Below, in pieces: positions 1-8,406 of a stretch of DNA of 64,000 bases; positions within the stretch are counted from its first letter, which is position 1; each line of letters starts with the position of its first letter. The position numbers and the translations under genes were made by a program. This DNA is from Bacteroidota bacterium. Its GTDB lineage: Bacteria; Bacteroidota; Ignavibacteria; Tepidaquicellales; Tepidaquicellaceae. The stretch covers positions 1-64,000 of the forward strand of contig JAFDZO010000029.1 of the NCBI GenBank assembly GCA_018266845.1, in the 5' to 3' direction. The notes below the pieces were generated by a model, which was given only the letters and a program-made list of their open reading frames with translations, was not told where the DNA came from and made no database searches.

Positions 1-1086
1 ACCATAGTTTGGGCTTACTCCCGAATTCCATCTTTGCGCAATTTGATTTATTCTTCCGGCATAGGTAATGGAGTCAAGCCTGTCTAAGTAAAATCCTTCA
101 TCATTTGATGCCTTTGTAGAGCTGTCTGTTACCATATCAGTTTTTATTCTGTTGCTTGTTCCTGATGTAATAAATGACTGACTGCTGTTAATGGTTATTT
201 GTAAATACGCTTCGTTGATAATCACATTTGAAGGAAGATTAGGAAAACTAAATTTTAGAATATCCCTGAAACTTACTCCGTTCTGAATTAAGAAATACTG
301 CGAGGAAGGAATAACGCTTACAGGAGCATTGCTTAGTGAAACGGAACTAGGATACCTTAAAATAACAGTATCTACCGATGAAGATGTCTGTATTGCTAAT
401 GTAATGAACGGTCTTAAAGTGTCAGTATTGTTTTCGGAATAAAACCCTTTTATCGTTGTCGAGGAAGAGTTGGGTACAATTGCCAGTCCGTAATTTTTTG
501 CTGAATAACTTGTATCGGCTGCATAATTCAGCCAGTCTTTCATTGTTGTCGTATCAAGGGCAATGTTTATTGCAGAGGCATCAGCAGGATTTCCGGTATA
601 GCTTCCAATAGAAGTAGTGCCAATATCAGATGATGAAACCGAATCGTTTGTGATTGTCAGCGGATTTAATGAACGGTTCACTTTGTAAATATTAAACGAT
701 ACTGTTCCTGTAGTATCTTTAAAAGCGTATTTTGAATACCTTAAGCGCAGATTTGCCGAAAGCACCCTTGCATTCTGATAAGAAGTCGTTATTCCGTTGT
801 ATTTTAGTATGGTTTTTGCGGTGTACTGATTTCCCGAAAAATTATAGTTTCCGACAAGCATGTTTGCCGAGCCGTTGGAATTAATATAATTTCTGTAATT
901 AGAACTTACAATAATTGTAGTGTCAAGAATTTTCGAACCGGTAGTATCTAAAGGGTTTACAAACGAAAGCCCTAAATCATTGGGGTTGTTTTCGCATCCC
1001 GCAATAAATAACAGCACTATCAAGGGGAATAAAGAGAATGAAACTAAAATCTTTTTAATCGTTTTTGTCGTTTTTGAAAAGGTCAT
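1..1086 (-). CDS. Secreted lipoprotein, partial (C-terminus beyond window)
   Basis: An open frame runs without a stop from ATG at 1086 to the window edge (362 codons). The N-terminus is a lipoprotein signal: basic start, hydrophobic stretch, then FIAGC with the lipid cysteine at residue 31, followed by ENNPNDLGL. A cysteine followed by acidic/Asn residues and DLGL recalls the DUF4270-type surface lipoproteins of Bacteroidota, but I cannot confirm the family. The rest is Ser/Thr/Asn-rich and beta-like with no enzymatic motif. It starts 9 nt after the stop of the GmhB-like gene and is probably co-transcribed with it. Location inferred: outer membrane or periplasm. Reading frame and lipobox are seen; the family is a guess. 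Confidence 0.8.
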   Translation of the reverse strand, partial: MTFSKTTKTIKKILVSFSLFPLIVLLFIAGCENNPNDLGLSFVNPLDTTGSKILDTTIIVSSNYRNYINSNGSANMLVGNYNFSGNQYTAKTILKYNGITTSYQNARVLSANLRLRYSKYAFKDTTGTVSFNIYKVNRSLNPLTITNDSVSSSDIGTTSIGSYTGNPADASAINIALDTTTMKDWLNYAADTSYSAKNYGLAIVPNSSSTTIKGFYSENNTDTLRPFITLAIQTSSSVDTVILRYPSSVSLSNAPVSVIPSSQYFLIQNGVSFRDILKFSFPNLPSNVIINEAYLQITINSSQSFITSGTSNRIKTDMVTDSSTKASNDEGFYLDRLDSITYAGRINQIAQRWNSGVSPNYG

Positions 1087-1095
1087 TCAGAGCAA

Positions 1096-1665
1096 TTAGT
1101 TAGAGAATTTTTTTATGTAGTTTGCGGCATCAAGAAAATCGTTTGCAATGAAATCTACCTTCAGATTTTCATCAAGGCATTTTTGCAAATCTCTTGAGCC
1201 ATAGCCCGTAAGAACGAGAATTTTTTTCAGTCCTGCGTTTTGCGCAGTCTGCATGTCAGTAAAAGTATCGCCAATAAAAAAAGAACTATTCAAATCTATT
1301 GAATGTTCTTTCCGGGCTTCGAGAATCATCCCGATACGGGGCTTTCTCAAGCCGCTGTCAATTTTGTATTTTTCTACTTCTCCGTCTTTATGATACGGCG
1401 AGTAATATATTCCGTCAATCAGTTTGGTTTCTTTGTTTGTAGTGCTGAGCAATTTTTCGTGAATTTGCTTTAAGTCTTCTTCTGTAAAAAATCCTCTGGC
1501 TATTCCTGATTGATTTGTAATTACTATGTTTAAAAAACCAAGACTCTTTAAAATTCCCAGCGCTTCATTCGCATAGGGAAAAACAATGAGTTCATCGGGA
1601 CTTTTAAGGTAGTCAACCTCTTCGTTTATCGTGCCGTCTCTATCTAAAAATATTGCCTTATTCAT
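1096..1665 (-). CDS. gmhB: HAD-family phosphatase, GmhB/HisB-N type
   Basis: 189 residues, typical for D-glycero-D-manno-heptose-1,7-bisphosphate 7-phosphatase, a step in ADP-heptose synthesis for LPS core. HAD motif I is FLDRDGTIN (nucleophile Asp8, acid/base Asp10), motif II is ITNQSG (Thr50-Asn51), motif III is the RKP lysine near 108, and motif IV is GDTFTD (Asp133, Asp137). The zinc loop of E. coli GmhB (Cys-x-His plus a Cys-x-Cys pair) is missing: the equivalent stretch reads YYSPYHKDG and later DSGLRKP, with no cysteine. This is therefore a zinc-less relative whose substrate could be a different sugar phosphate. A gmhA gene at 60853 supports a heptose pathway in the organism. Cytoplasmic. 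Confidence 0.85.
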   Translation of the reverse strand: MNKAIFLDRDGTINEEVDYLKSPDELIVFPYANEALGILKSLGFLNIVITNQSGIARGFFTEEDLKQIHEKLLSTTNKETKLIDGIYYSPYHKDGEVEKYKIDSGLRKPRIGMILEARKEHSIDLNSSFFIGDTFTDMQTAQNAGLKKILVLTGYGSRDLQKCLDENLKVDFIANDFLDAANYIKKFSN

Positions 1666-1768
1666 ACAGTCATCGGTTGTTTGTTAATCGTTTATCGCTA
1701 TCAGTTGTTCTTTTGCGTTGAATATTATACGGCAAAAAATAAAATACGTTCCTTGTGCTTCCAGTCTT

Positions 1769-2006
1769 CCCCCTCCTTTATAAGGAGGGGGATAGGGGAG
1801 GTAAATTAAGAATATAGATATTACTAGTTCCTTACCCTTCCTACCCTCCCCTTATAACGGTAACTATATACCAGTTGGGACAAGCATAAACAGAAGTACT
1901 TGGTTACCTAAATTCTCCCCTTGAGGGGAGACCGACCGTAGGTCGGGAGGGGTGTTTGAACGAACACCCACCGTCTCGCTTCGCTCGACACCTCCCTCAA
2001 GGGAGG
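1769..2006. repeat. Array of GC-rich palindromes filling the 1666-2073 gap
   Basis: The 408-bp gap between the GmhB-like gene and glgA has no convincing gene. It holds a series of hairpins: CCCCCTCCTT/AAGGAGGGGG at 1769-1791, CTCCCCTTGAGGGGAG at 1915-1930, CCGACCGTAGGTCGG at 1932-1946, GGGTGTT/AACACCC at 1950-1969 and CCTCCC/GGGAGG at 1991-2006. The motif 'ttcccctTataa' occurs twice (near 1850 and 2037). This mosaic of C-run/G-run stems is similar to the hairpin at 5687-5708. Lying between two leftward genes, it may act as RNA structure or as an intergenic repeat. No T-run follows the stems, so I do not call them terminators. The short ORF 1952-2185 is an artefact of these repeats. Confidence 0.75.
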
Positions 2007-2073
2007 AGTTTTTGCTCTTGCCCAAACTGATATATAGTTCCCCTTATAAAGCGGAGGGAACACACTTTTTTTA

Positions 2074-3540
2074 TTACACCAGCGTTTTATACAGACCGGT
2101 ATATTTTTTTGCTGAAACCTTCCATGAGAAATCCAGCGACATTCCGTTCCGCAAAATCTTATTCCATTTATCTTTATCTTCGTAAAGATTCAGCGCGGTT
2201 TTTATGGTATCTAAAAATTCTTTTGTACTGTATTTATTAAATAAAAATCCGTTGCCGTTCGGTTTTTTATAATCTATTATCGTATCTGCCAGCCCGCCTG
2301 TGTTTCTTACAACCGGAACAGTTCCGTATCGCAGACTGTACATCTGGTTCAGTCCGCAAGGTTCGTACTTTGAAGGCATTAAAAACATATCAGAGCTTGC
2401 CTCTATTTTATGGGCAAGAACCTCATCGAATCCGATTACAATAGCCAGCTTGTCTTTATATTTTTTCTCGATTGCCTTGAGGAATTTCTGATACTTTTCA
2501 TCTCCCTGTCCGAGGATAATCATGTGAACGTTTTCTTTCATAAGCTGAGGAAGAGCTTCTTCGATTAAATCAAATCCCTTTTGAGCTACAAGGCGTGAAA
2601 TCACTCCGATAAGGGGAGTGTCTTCGTTATAATCAATTTTGAAATGGCTTAAAAGCTCGCGTTTATTTTCCCACTTGAGTGGGATTTCCTGTGATGTAAA
2701 TCTGTAGTCAATCAGCTTGTCAACTTCAGGGTTCCACACGGAGTAATCTATTCCGTTTAAAATTCCCGATAAATCTTTTTTTCTTTTATCGAGAATGTCT
2801 TCCATTCCTTCGGAGTATTCTTTATCGGTCCTTATTTCCTCAGCATATTTTTCACTTACAGTTGTAATTTTATCGGCATATGCCAGAGCAGTTTTCATAT
2901 AGCTGAATTTTCCATTATGGCTGCCTGCCTCAAACACTTCATCCGGCATTCCGGTTTTTGCAAAAGATGTTTTTGGAAAAATTCCCTGATATGCAAGATT
3001 GTGAATGGTGAAAACTGTTTTAATATCCCTGATGTATGGATTATCTTTGTAGATTGTTTTTATGAAAGCGGGAATAAGCCCCGTCTGCCAGTCGTTGCAG
3101 TGAATGACATCAGGTTTCCATTGGAGAATTTCAAGAATTTCAAGCACTGCTTTACAGAAAAAAAGATAGCGCTCGTCGTTGTTTGAGAAATCCTGCTTGG
3201 TTTTTATATTCTGGTAAATTCCTTTATTCTTAAAAAAATCAAGATTTTCGAGGAGATAAATTTGTGCTTTCGTATTTTTTCCGTGAATGAACGAAGATTT
3301 TATGCTGAACTTCGTTTCTATTCCGTTCATTTTCAGGGATAAGTCTTTAAGTCTTTTTATTTCGTGTATCTGCAGTCTTCTTTCATCCAGCTGACCGTAC
3401 TTGGGGCTAATAATTCTTACTTCATTTCCTAAAGAGTTAAGAGCCTGGGGTAATGAATTTGAAACATCAGCTAATCCTCCTGTTTTAGAATACGGAAAGA
3501 CTTCACTTGTTACAAAAAGTACATTATAACCTTTTGCCAT
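2074..3540 (-). CDS. glgA: Glycogen synthase (ADP-glucose), GT5
   Basis: 488 residues, full length for bacterial GlgA, which transfers glucose from ADP-glucose to growing alpha-1,4-glucan in the cytoplasm. The N-terminal GT5 domain opens with VLFVTSEVFPYSKTGGLADV, containing the KTGGLADV nucleotide-sugar site at residues 19-26. The HCNDWQTG stretch and the C-terminal GT1 domain follow, with FLMPSKYEPCGLNQ (conserved E-x7-E region) and NTGGLADT. The ATG at 3540 gives the standard MAKxxNVLFVTSEV start. Two consecutive TAA codons end it. No other glg gene is nearby. It runs away from the T9SS gene at 3865 and shares its upstream region. Confidence 0.96.
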   Translation of the reverse strand: MAKGYNVLFVTSEVFPYSKTGGLADVSNSLPQALNSLGNEVRIISPKYGQLDERRLQIHEIKRLKDLSLKMNGIETKFSIKSSFIHGKNTKAQIYLLENLDFFKNKGIYQNIKTKQDFSNNDERYLFFCKAVLEILEILQWKPDVIHCNDWQTGLIPAFIKTIYKDNPYIRDIKTVFTIHNLAYQGIFPKTSFAKTGMPDEVFEAGSHNGKFSYMKTALAYADKITTVSEKYAEEIRTDKEYSEGMEDILDKRKKDLSGILNGIDYSVWNPEVDKLIDYRFTSQEIPLKWENKRELLSHFKIDYNEDTPLIGVISRLVAQKGFDLIEEALPQLMKENVHMIILGQGDEKYQKFLKAIEKKYKDKLAIVIGFDEVLAHKIEASSDMFLMPSKYEPCGLNQMYSLRYGTVPVVRNTGGLADTIIDYKKPNGNGFLFNKYSTKEFLDTIKTALNLYEDKDKWNKILRNGMSLDFSWKVSAKKYTGLYKTLV

Positions 3541-3864
3541 TAAAGAATAGTTTTTTTAGAAATTACTTTTATTTTGTGTGATTTTCAATGAAGAAAGGGG
3601 GCACAAACAGGAAAAATAGTCATCTCAAGGATTAGCGTTTTGTTTTTAAAATTGCCGCAGAATATGCCATTTCTATAAAATCAGGCATTATCAGAAAAAC
3701 AACGTGGCAGCTATTAAACGTGCACCTAATCAGTGCGTTATATCTCCTGTGAGTTGAATAAGGTAAGAGCAGATTTGTTAATAAAAATATTAATCTTTAT
3801 ACTTCTTTCATTACTTTTTTTTTCCTCTTAATTTTATACTTTACTTGCAACTAATCCCATAATT
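3541..3864. other. 324-bp divergent intergenic region
   Basis: No gene, tRNA or strong repeat is visible. The segment must carry the promoters of leftward glgA and the rightward T9SS gene. A weak stem (ATGCC at 3664-3668 with GGCAT at 3684-3688) is the only structure I see. The 100 bp next to the T9SS gene are very AT-rich, ending in TTATACTTTACTTG about 25 bp before the start, which could be part of a promoter; I cannot define boxes with confidence. Confidence 0.4.
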
Positions 3865-5604
3865 ATGAAAATAAAATTTTACTTCTTTTCTTTAATTCTC
3901 CTGCTTGTTGCGGGTGTTTCTTATTCGCAGTGGAGTGTTGACCCGAACACAAATACTCCCGTGTGCACAGCAACGGGCGAGCAGGCAGTGCCGAAAATTT
4001 CTCTTACTTCCGACGGCGGATGCTATATAACGTGGTTCGATAACAGAAGCGGCAGCTATGCGGTTTACCTGCAAAGGCTAAACTCGGCAGGTGTGCCTCA
4101 GTTTACAGCTAACGGACTTCTGATAAGCAGTAATGCTCAAAATACTTCGCTTGTTGACTGGGATATGATTACTGATGACAGCAACAATGCAATCATTGCC
4201 TTTACTGATATTCGCGCAGGCGGTCAGATAAATCCTTACATATATAAAATCTCTCCCACAGGAACTTTCCTATGGGGAGCAAACGGAATTTCGTTAAACA
4301 GCCAGTCATCTGTTTTTCAGGCAAACCCCAAGCTCGCCAAGTGCACGGGCAATAATATTTTTGTAACATGGATTTATTCATCCTCTCCGAGAGTTGCAAA
4401 GTATCAAAGAATCTCCCCCGGAGGAGTAAAACAGTTTGCCGCTGACGGCTTGTCAATTTCAGGAACGGGTTCAGAAGCGATTGATTTTCCTAATGTGGTT
4501 ACATCGGATAATGGAAGCGCAATAATGACATTTATCGGATATACGGGCAGTTTCATCAGTCCGGGAAATTATAAAATTTATACACAAAAGATTTCATCTA
4601 ACGGCGGCTCTGTATGGAACGCAAATTTTGATACAGTATATTCTTTAGGAAGAGGCTCAGGGTTCAACCCTCCTCAAACAAACAGCGATGGTAATAACGG
4701 ATTTGTAATATGCTGGCAGGACGACAGAAGCTCGACTAATGCTTCTAATGTTTATGTTCAGAGAGTAAACGCAGCCGGACAGAAACTATTTCCTGTAAAC
4801 GGAAGCGCAGGCGATGTAACGGCAGGTATGGTGAGAAACACAATGCAGGCATGCGTTAATACAACTACGAACGAAACATTTATGTTCTGGAAAGAAGCAA
4901 ATGGCGGACAAACTCAATATTCCTGCGTAGGGCAAAGATTTTCAGCAGCGGGAGACAGGCTTTGGACGGATGCCGGACTGAACGTAATTCCTATGGGAAA
5001 TAACTCTTTTGTAACCTTAGATTGTCAGTCAGTAGATACAAACGCTGTTGTTTATATTAATGATGGTGTTTTCGGAAGCTCAAATAATATCGTCAGGGCT
5101 GCTAAGTTTAATAGAAGCGGTTCTATCGCATGGAACAGCGGAGCCCTTATGACTATAGGCGGTTCAACAGGCGCAAAATCCAGAATGGCTGCCAAAATAA
5201 ACTCAAACAAAATGAGCATCGTAATGTGGGGCGATTCCAGAAGCGGGATATACGATATATATGCGCAGAACATTAACAACAACGGAACATTAGGACCCGC
5301 AACAAACATTCAGCAGATTTCAGGCGAAACACCAAACGGCTTTGAACTGAAGCAGAACTTCCCTAACCCGTTCAACCCGACAACAAATATTGTTTACAGC
5401 CTGAAAGTAAATTCGGCTGTTACAATAAAAGTTTATAATACACTCGGCAAAGAGGTTACGGCGGTAAGCTTCGGAATGCAGAATGCAGGAAGCTATTCAT
5501 ATTCTTTAGATGCAGGCGCTTTGAATTTATCAAGCGGTATTTATTATTATGCAATTCAGGCAGGCGACTTCAAAGATATAAAGAAAATGATGCTTGTTAA
5601 GTAG
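3865..5604 (+). CDS. Secreted repeat protein with type IX sorting domain
   Basis: 579 residues. Signal peptide at residues 1-21 (hydrophobic FFSLILLLVAGVSYS, cleavage before Gln22). The body carries degenerate repeats of the type W-x-D-x-R-S-G-x-YxVYLQR-x-x-x-x-G, clear examples being DNRSGSYAVYLQRLNSAG, DDRSSTNASNVYVQRVN and DSRSGIYDIYAQNINNNG. They suggest beta-strand blades, probably a propeller or beta-solenoid. From about residue 497 there is a T9SS C-terminal sorting domain: ELKQNFPNPFNPTTNI, then VYNTLGKEV and SSGIYYYAIQAG ending in KKMMLVK. The protein should cross the outer membrane through T9SS and be surface-anchored or released. Function of the repeat region is unknown. It stands alone between two repeat-bearing gaps. 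Confidence 0.85.
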   Translation: MKIKFYFFSLILLLVAGVSYSQWSVDPNTNTPVCTATGEQAVPKISLTSDGGCYITWFDNRSGSYAVYLQRLNSAGVPQFTANGLLISSNAQNTSLVDWDMITDDSNNAIIAFTDIRAGGQINPYIYKISPTGTFLWGANGISLNSQSSVFQANPKLAKCTGNNIFVTWIYSSSPRVAKYQRISPGGVKQFAADGLSISGTGSEAIDFPNVVTSDNGSAIMTFIGYTGSFISPGNYKIYTQKISSNGGSVWNANFDTVYSLGRGSGFNPPQTNSDGNNGFVICWQDDRSSTNASNVYVQRVNAAGQKLFPVNGSAGDVTAGMVRNTMQACVNTTTNETFMFWKEANGGQTQYSCVGQRFSAAGDRLWTDAGLNVIPMGNNSFVTLDCQSVDTNAVVYINDGVFGSSNNIVRAAKFNRSGSIAWNSGALMTIGGSTGAKSRMAAKINSNKMSIVMWGDSRSGIYDIYAQNINNNGTLGPATNIQQISGETPNGFELKQNFPNPFNPTTNIVYSLKVNSAVTIKVYNTLGKEVTAVSFGMQNAGSYSYSLDAGALNLSSGIYYYAIQAGDFKDIKKMMLVK

Positions 5605-5674
5605 TTGCCGGTTGATAGTTTATAGTTGTCAGTTGATTGTTGACGATTGAAAATTGTCAGTTAAAAGTTTGTAA

Positions 5675-5862
5675 CCACTCCAAAAACCCCCCTTCTTACT
5701 AAGGGGGGATTAAGGGGGAGGTAAGTGATTATGTTTGGTTACACCATTGGAGTGGCGCGCCGGATAACAAAAAACTCTCTACTCGAACAGAGAGGTGTTT
5801 TAGAGAACAGGTTTTTCTTGTTACACAGATTTCTCCCGTTGCAACGCTCCTGCGTTGTAACG
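5675..5862. repeat. Nested palindromes in the 5605-5958 gap
   Basis: The gap after the T9SS gene starts with a degenerate run of 'GTTGATAG/GTTGTCAG/GTTGATTG' units (about 5610-5665). It continues with nested inverted repeats: outer arms CCACTCCAA (5675-5683) and TTGGAGTGG (5747-5755) enclose CCCCCCTT/AAGGGGGG (5687-5708). CTCTC...GAGAG follows near 5775-5795. Next is CGTTGCAACGC-TCCT-GCGTTGTAACG (5837-5862), an 11-bp stem around TCCT. The last one shares its centre with hairpins at 8306 and 29499. The ORF at 5725-5916 reads straight through these stems and is not credible as a gene. No protein gene is seen before 5959. Confidence 0.75.
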
Positions 5863-5958
5863 AAAAAGCACATAAAAAATTTCTTTCAAAATGAAATTTT
5901 ATTGCTAGGGCTTTAGTTTATAATGCAAAACATTATTAGTAAAAAAGTTTTTAAATAA

Positions 5959-6570
5959 ATGCTGCTTCAAATTCACCCTGATAATCCTGACGAAAGAAAA
6001 ATAAAGCAGGTAGTTGAGTGTCTCCGCTCCGGCGGAGTGATTATTTACCCCACTGATACTGTTTACGGAATAGGATGCGATATACGTGATGCAAAGGCAG
6101 TTGAAAAAATCTGCCGCATAAAAAATATTGACTTAAAGAAAGCAGATTTCTCTTTTCTCTGCTATGATTTAAGCAATCTATCGGAGTTTGTAATGCCCGT
6201 AGATAATTCGGTTTTCAGAATGCTGAAGAAAAATCTTCCGGGACCTTTTACTTTTATTTTAAAGGCAAACAATACAGTTCCGAAAATATTTCAGAGCAAA
6301 AAGAAAACGGTGGGGATAAGAATTCCCGATAATAAAATCTGCCGAGCCATAGTGAAAGAGCTTGGTAACCCTGTTATGACATCTTCCCTAACGGAAGAAA
6401 ATGATTTTAAAGACTATCCGAATGACCCTGAGTTAATCTATGAGCACTATGAAAAGCTTGTAGATATAGTGATTGACGGCGGTCTTTGCGGAAAGAAACC
6501 TTCGACTATAGTTGACTGCACCAATGACGATGTAACTGTATTAAGAGAGGGCAAAGGAATTCTCTCTTAA
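5959..6570 (+). CDS. YrdC/Sua5-family protein, YciO-like (threonylcarbamoyl-AMP synthase candidate)
   Basis: 203 residues forming one YrdC domain. Family marks include SGGVIIYPTDTVYGIGCD near the N-terminus, a central NLPGPFTFILKANN, and VGIRIPDN followed by PVMTSSLTEEN. In TsaC/Sua5, YrdC domains make L-threonylcarbamoyl-AMP for tRNA t6A37. The wording 'RIKN...KKADFSFLCYDLSNLSEF' and 'MTSSL' is closer to the YciO branch than to TsaC, because the KxR/SxN residues of proven synthases are not obvious. In many Bacteroidota this YciO-like type is the protein annotated as TsaC. The start at 5959 gives the usual MLLQIHPDNPDERKI. Downstream lipoprotein follows after 21 nt. Confidence 0.85.
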   Translation: MLLQIHPDNPDERKIKQVVECLRSGGVIIYPTDTVYGIGCDIRDAKAVEKICRIKNIDLKKADFSFLCYDLSNLSEFVMPVDNSVFRMLKKNLPGPFTFILKANNTVPKIFQSKKKTVGIRIPDNKICRAIVKELGNPVMTSSLTEENDFKDYPNDPELIYEHYEKLVDIVIDGGLCGKKPSTIVDCTNDDVTVLREGKGILS

Positions 6571-6591
6571 AAAATTTTTAACCCTAATATT

Positions 6592-7368
6592 ATGATGAAA
6601 AAATTTTTACTTTTTATTTCTATTGTTTTCTGCGCTGCTTACTACGGATGCTCCACCAGAAGTAACTATAACATTTCGCTCTCTGCTCAGACAAATGAAG
6701 TGCGCGGGCTTGATTCGGTGATTGTTAATGCTCACATAACCAAAGATGCATATCCTTTCATTCCGTCCAACGCTTTTGCGCGAAGCACATGCGGAGAGAT
6801 GTTTAAGATAACACCGGATTATGACAGGTCATCCGATATGCAGTTTTATTTTAAAGGCGATTATGTAGATGAAAATTGTTTAGGAGATATAACCGTGATA
6901 ATTGCCAATGATACAACGGTTCAGGGCAAAACGCAGATAAAAGTTCTTCCTCCCATTATTGGAGGATATGTGAATACTACGGACACGAACAGGCCGCAGG
7001 TGAAAATCACTCCCGATGTAATAGATTTGAAGAATAAGTATTTTAAATGGCAGTATCAGATAGATTTAGTAAGCTATTTTGTTACTAACTATATTACTAA
7101 AATTGAAATAACTACTCCGGCGCAGTTTACAAACCTGCGTGTGATAAATACATCATTCGGCATAAAAATGAAAATTGTATCCGAAGATAGCAATAAGAAA
7201 TGGATTATTATTCCTGAAACCGCCGACGTAAAAAATCTGAACAAGGTAGTTCTCGAAGCGGAAAGTAACGGCACTTCAGGGGGCAGAGTGATGTTTAAGG
7301 TTTTTGATAAAGATATGAACTCAACTGAAGATTTAAAAGTAACCGGACCAAACATAACAGCAAAATAA
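6592..7368 (+). CDS. Lipoprotein of unknown function
   Basis: 258 residues. Lipoprotein signal MMKKFLLFISIVFCAAYYGC with the modified cysteine at residue 20 (lipobox YYGC, a slightly unusual tyrosine at -3). The mature part is predicted all-beta by composition, with no recognised domain and two further cysteines (in RSTCGEM and DENCLGD) that might pair. It lies 21 nt after the YrdC-family gene and 6 nt before the TPR gene, so the three probably form one transcript. Function not recognised. Confidence 0.8.
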   Translation: MMKKFLLFISIVFCAAYYGCSTRSNYNISLSAQTNEVRGLDSVIVNAHITKDAYPFIPSNAFARSTCGEMFKITPDYDRSSDMQFYFKGDYVDENCLGDITVIIANDTTVQGKTQIKVLPPIIGGYVNTTDTNRPQVKITPDVIDLKNKYFKWQYQIDLVSYFVTNYITKIEITTPAQFTNLRVINTSFGIKMKIVSEDSNKKWIIIPETADVKNLNKVVLEAESNGTSGGRVMFKVFDKDMNSTEDLKVTGPNITAK

Positions 7369-7374
7369 ATTTCT

Positions 7375-8235
7375 ATGAGAGATTTTGATAAGCTCTGGGA
7401 TTTCATAAAGCCCGCAGAGACAGAAAAAAAATTCAGAGATGCGCTTGCTTCCACAACAGAAAGCAAAGACAGTGATTATTATCTTGAGCTTCTCACCCAG
7501 CTTGCAAGAACCCAAGGCTTACAGGCAAAATTTGAAGAGGCGCATAAAATTCTGGATGAGGTTGAACCAAAGCTGAAGCCGGAAATGATAACGGCGCGCA
7601 TAAGATACAATCTGGAACGCGGCAGAACGTTTAATTCCTCCGGTGTGAAAGATAAGGCAATTCATCACTTTCTGGACGCATATCATCTCGGAATGGAAAA
7701 CGATGAGGACTTCTATACAATAGATGCTGCGCATATGCTCGGCATTGCGGAAAAGCCTGACGAAGCTTTGAATTGGAATGAAATAGCCATTGAGCTGATT
7801 GAAAAATCTTCCGATGAAAGGGCAAAGGGCTGGCTTGGCTCGCTGTTAAATAATACCGGCTGGACTTATTTTGATAAGGAAGATTTTGCAACGGCGTTGG
7901 AGTACTTTCAGAAGAATGTAGCTTATCACACTGAAAGAAAAAATAAAATCCCGCTGCGAATTGCAAAATGGTGCGTTGCCAGAACTTTCCGGGCGCAGAG
8001 TAAAATTGACGAAGCATTAAAGATTCAGAACGAACTGAGGGAAGAAGTGGAAGCAGCAAACGAAGATAATGACGGCTATATTTATGAAGAGCTTGGCGAA
8101 TTATATCTTGTAAAAGGGGATAAGGAAAATCAAAAAAAATATTTTAAGAAAGCATATGAGCTGCTTTCAAAGCTGACAGGTATCGAAACTCTTGAAAAAA
8201 GCAGGCTGGACAGAATAAAAGAATTGAGCGAGTGA
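7375..8235 (+). CDS. Cytoplasmic tetratricopeptide-repeat protein
   Basis: 286 residues, no signal peptide. Predicted wholly helical, with TPR-like units visible at about residues 47-80, 81-118, 126-170 (LNNTGWTYFDKEDFATALEYFQKN) and 210-275 (EELGELYLVKGDKENQKKYFKKAYEL). TPR proteins are protein-interaction scaffolds; no enzymatic domain is present. It begins MRDFDKLWDFIKPAETEKKF, 6 nt after the lipoprotein stop, so translation is likely coupled. Partner unknown. Confidence 0.8.
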   Translation: MRDFDKLWDFIKPAETEKKFRDALASTTESKDSDYYLELLTQLARTQGLQAKFEEAHKILDEVEPKLKPEMITARIRYNLERGRTFNSSGVKDKAIHHFLDAYHLGMENDEDFYTIDAAHMLGIAEKPDEALNWNEIAIELIEKSSDERAKGWLGSLLNNTGWTYFDKEDFATALEYFQKNVAYHTERKNKIPLRIAKWCVARTFRAQSKIDEALKIQNELREEVEAANEDNDGYIYEELGELYLVKGDKENQKKYFKKAYELLSKLTGIETLEKSRLDRIKELSE

Positions 8236-8268
8236 TTATAGTTTCTTCTCGTTCCTTCATTGCAAATC

Positions 8269-8390
8269 CCGCTTTTGAGGGGTCTCGGCGTAGTAACAAA
8301 AATATGTTACCACGCTGGAGCGTGGTAACGACTACAAAAAAAAGCGGGAGTTTGTGAGTTTTGTAGAGACGGAAAATATTGCGTCTCTAC
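8269..8390. repeat. Nested hairpins in the convergent gap
   Basis: Between convergent genes, CCCGCTTTT (from 8269) pairs with AAAAGCGGG (about 8338-8348). This outer stem encloses GTTACCACGCT-GG-AGCGTGGTAAC (8306-8329). A second hairpin follows: GTAGAGACG-N10-CGTCTCTAC (8363-8390), of the GTAGAGACG type found repeatedly in many bacterial genomes. The arrangement could help end transcription from both sides but lacks clean T-tracts. The inner 24-mer resembles the hairpin at 5837-5862 in its ACGC-centre-GCGT design. Confidence 0.75.
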
Positions 8391-8406
8391 TTATCAAAAA
8401 ATAGTC

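Noticed and set aside
1952-2185. 77-residue ORF on the + strand
   Set aside because: Runs through palindromic repeats and into the antisense of glgA; no domain and odd composition.
5725-5916. 63-residue ORF in the gap after the T9SS gene
   Set aside because: Translates the nested hairpins; no start context or homology.
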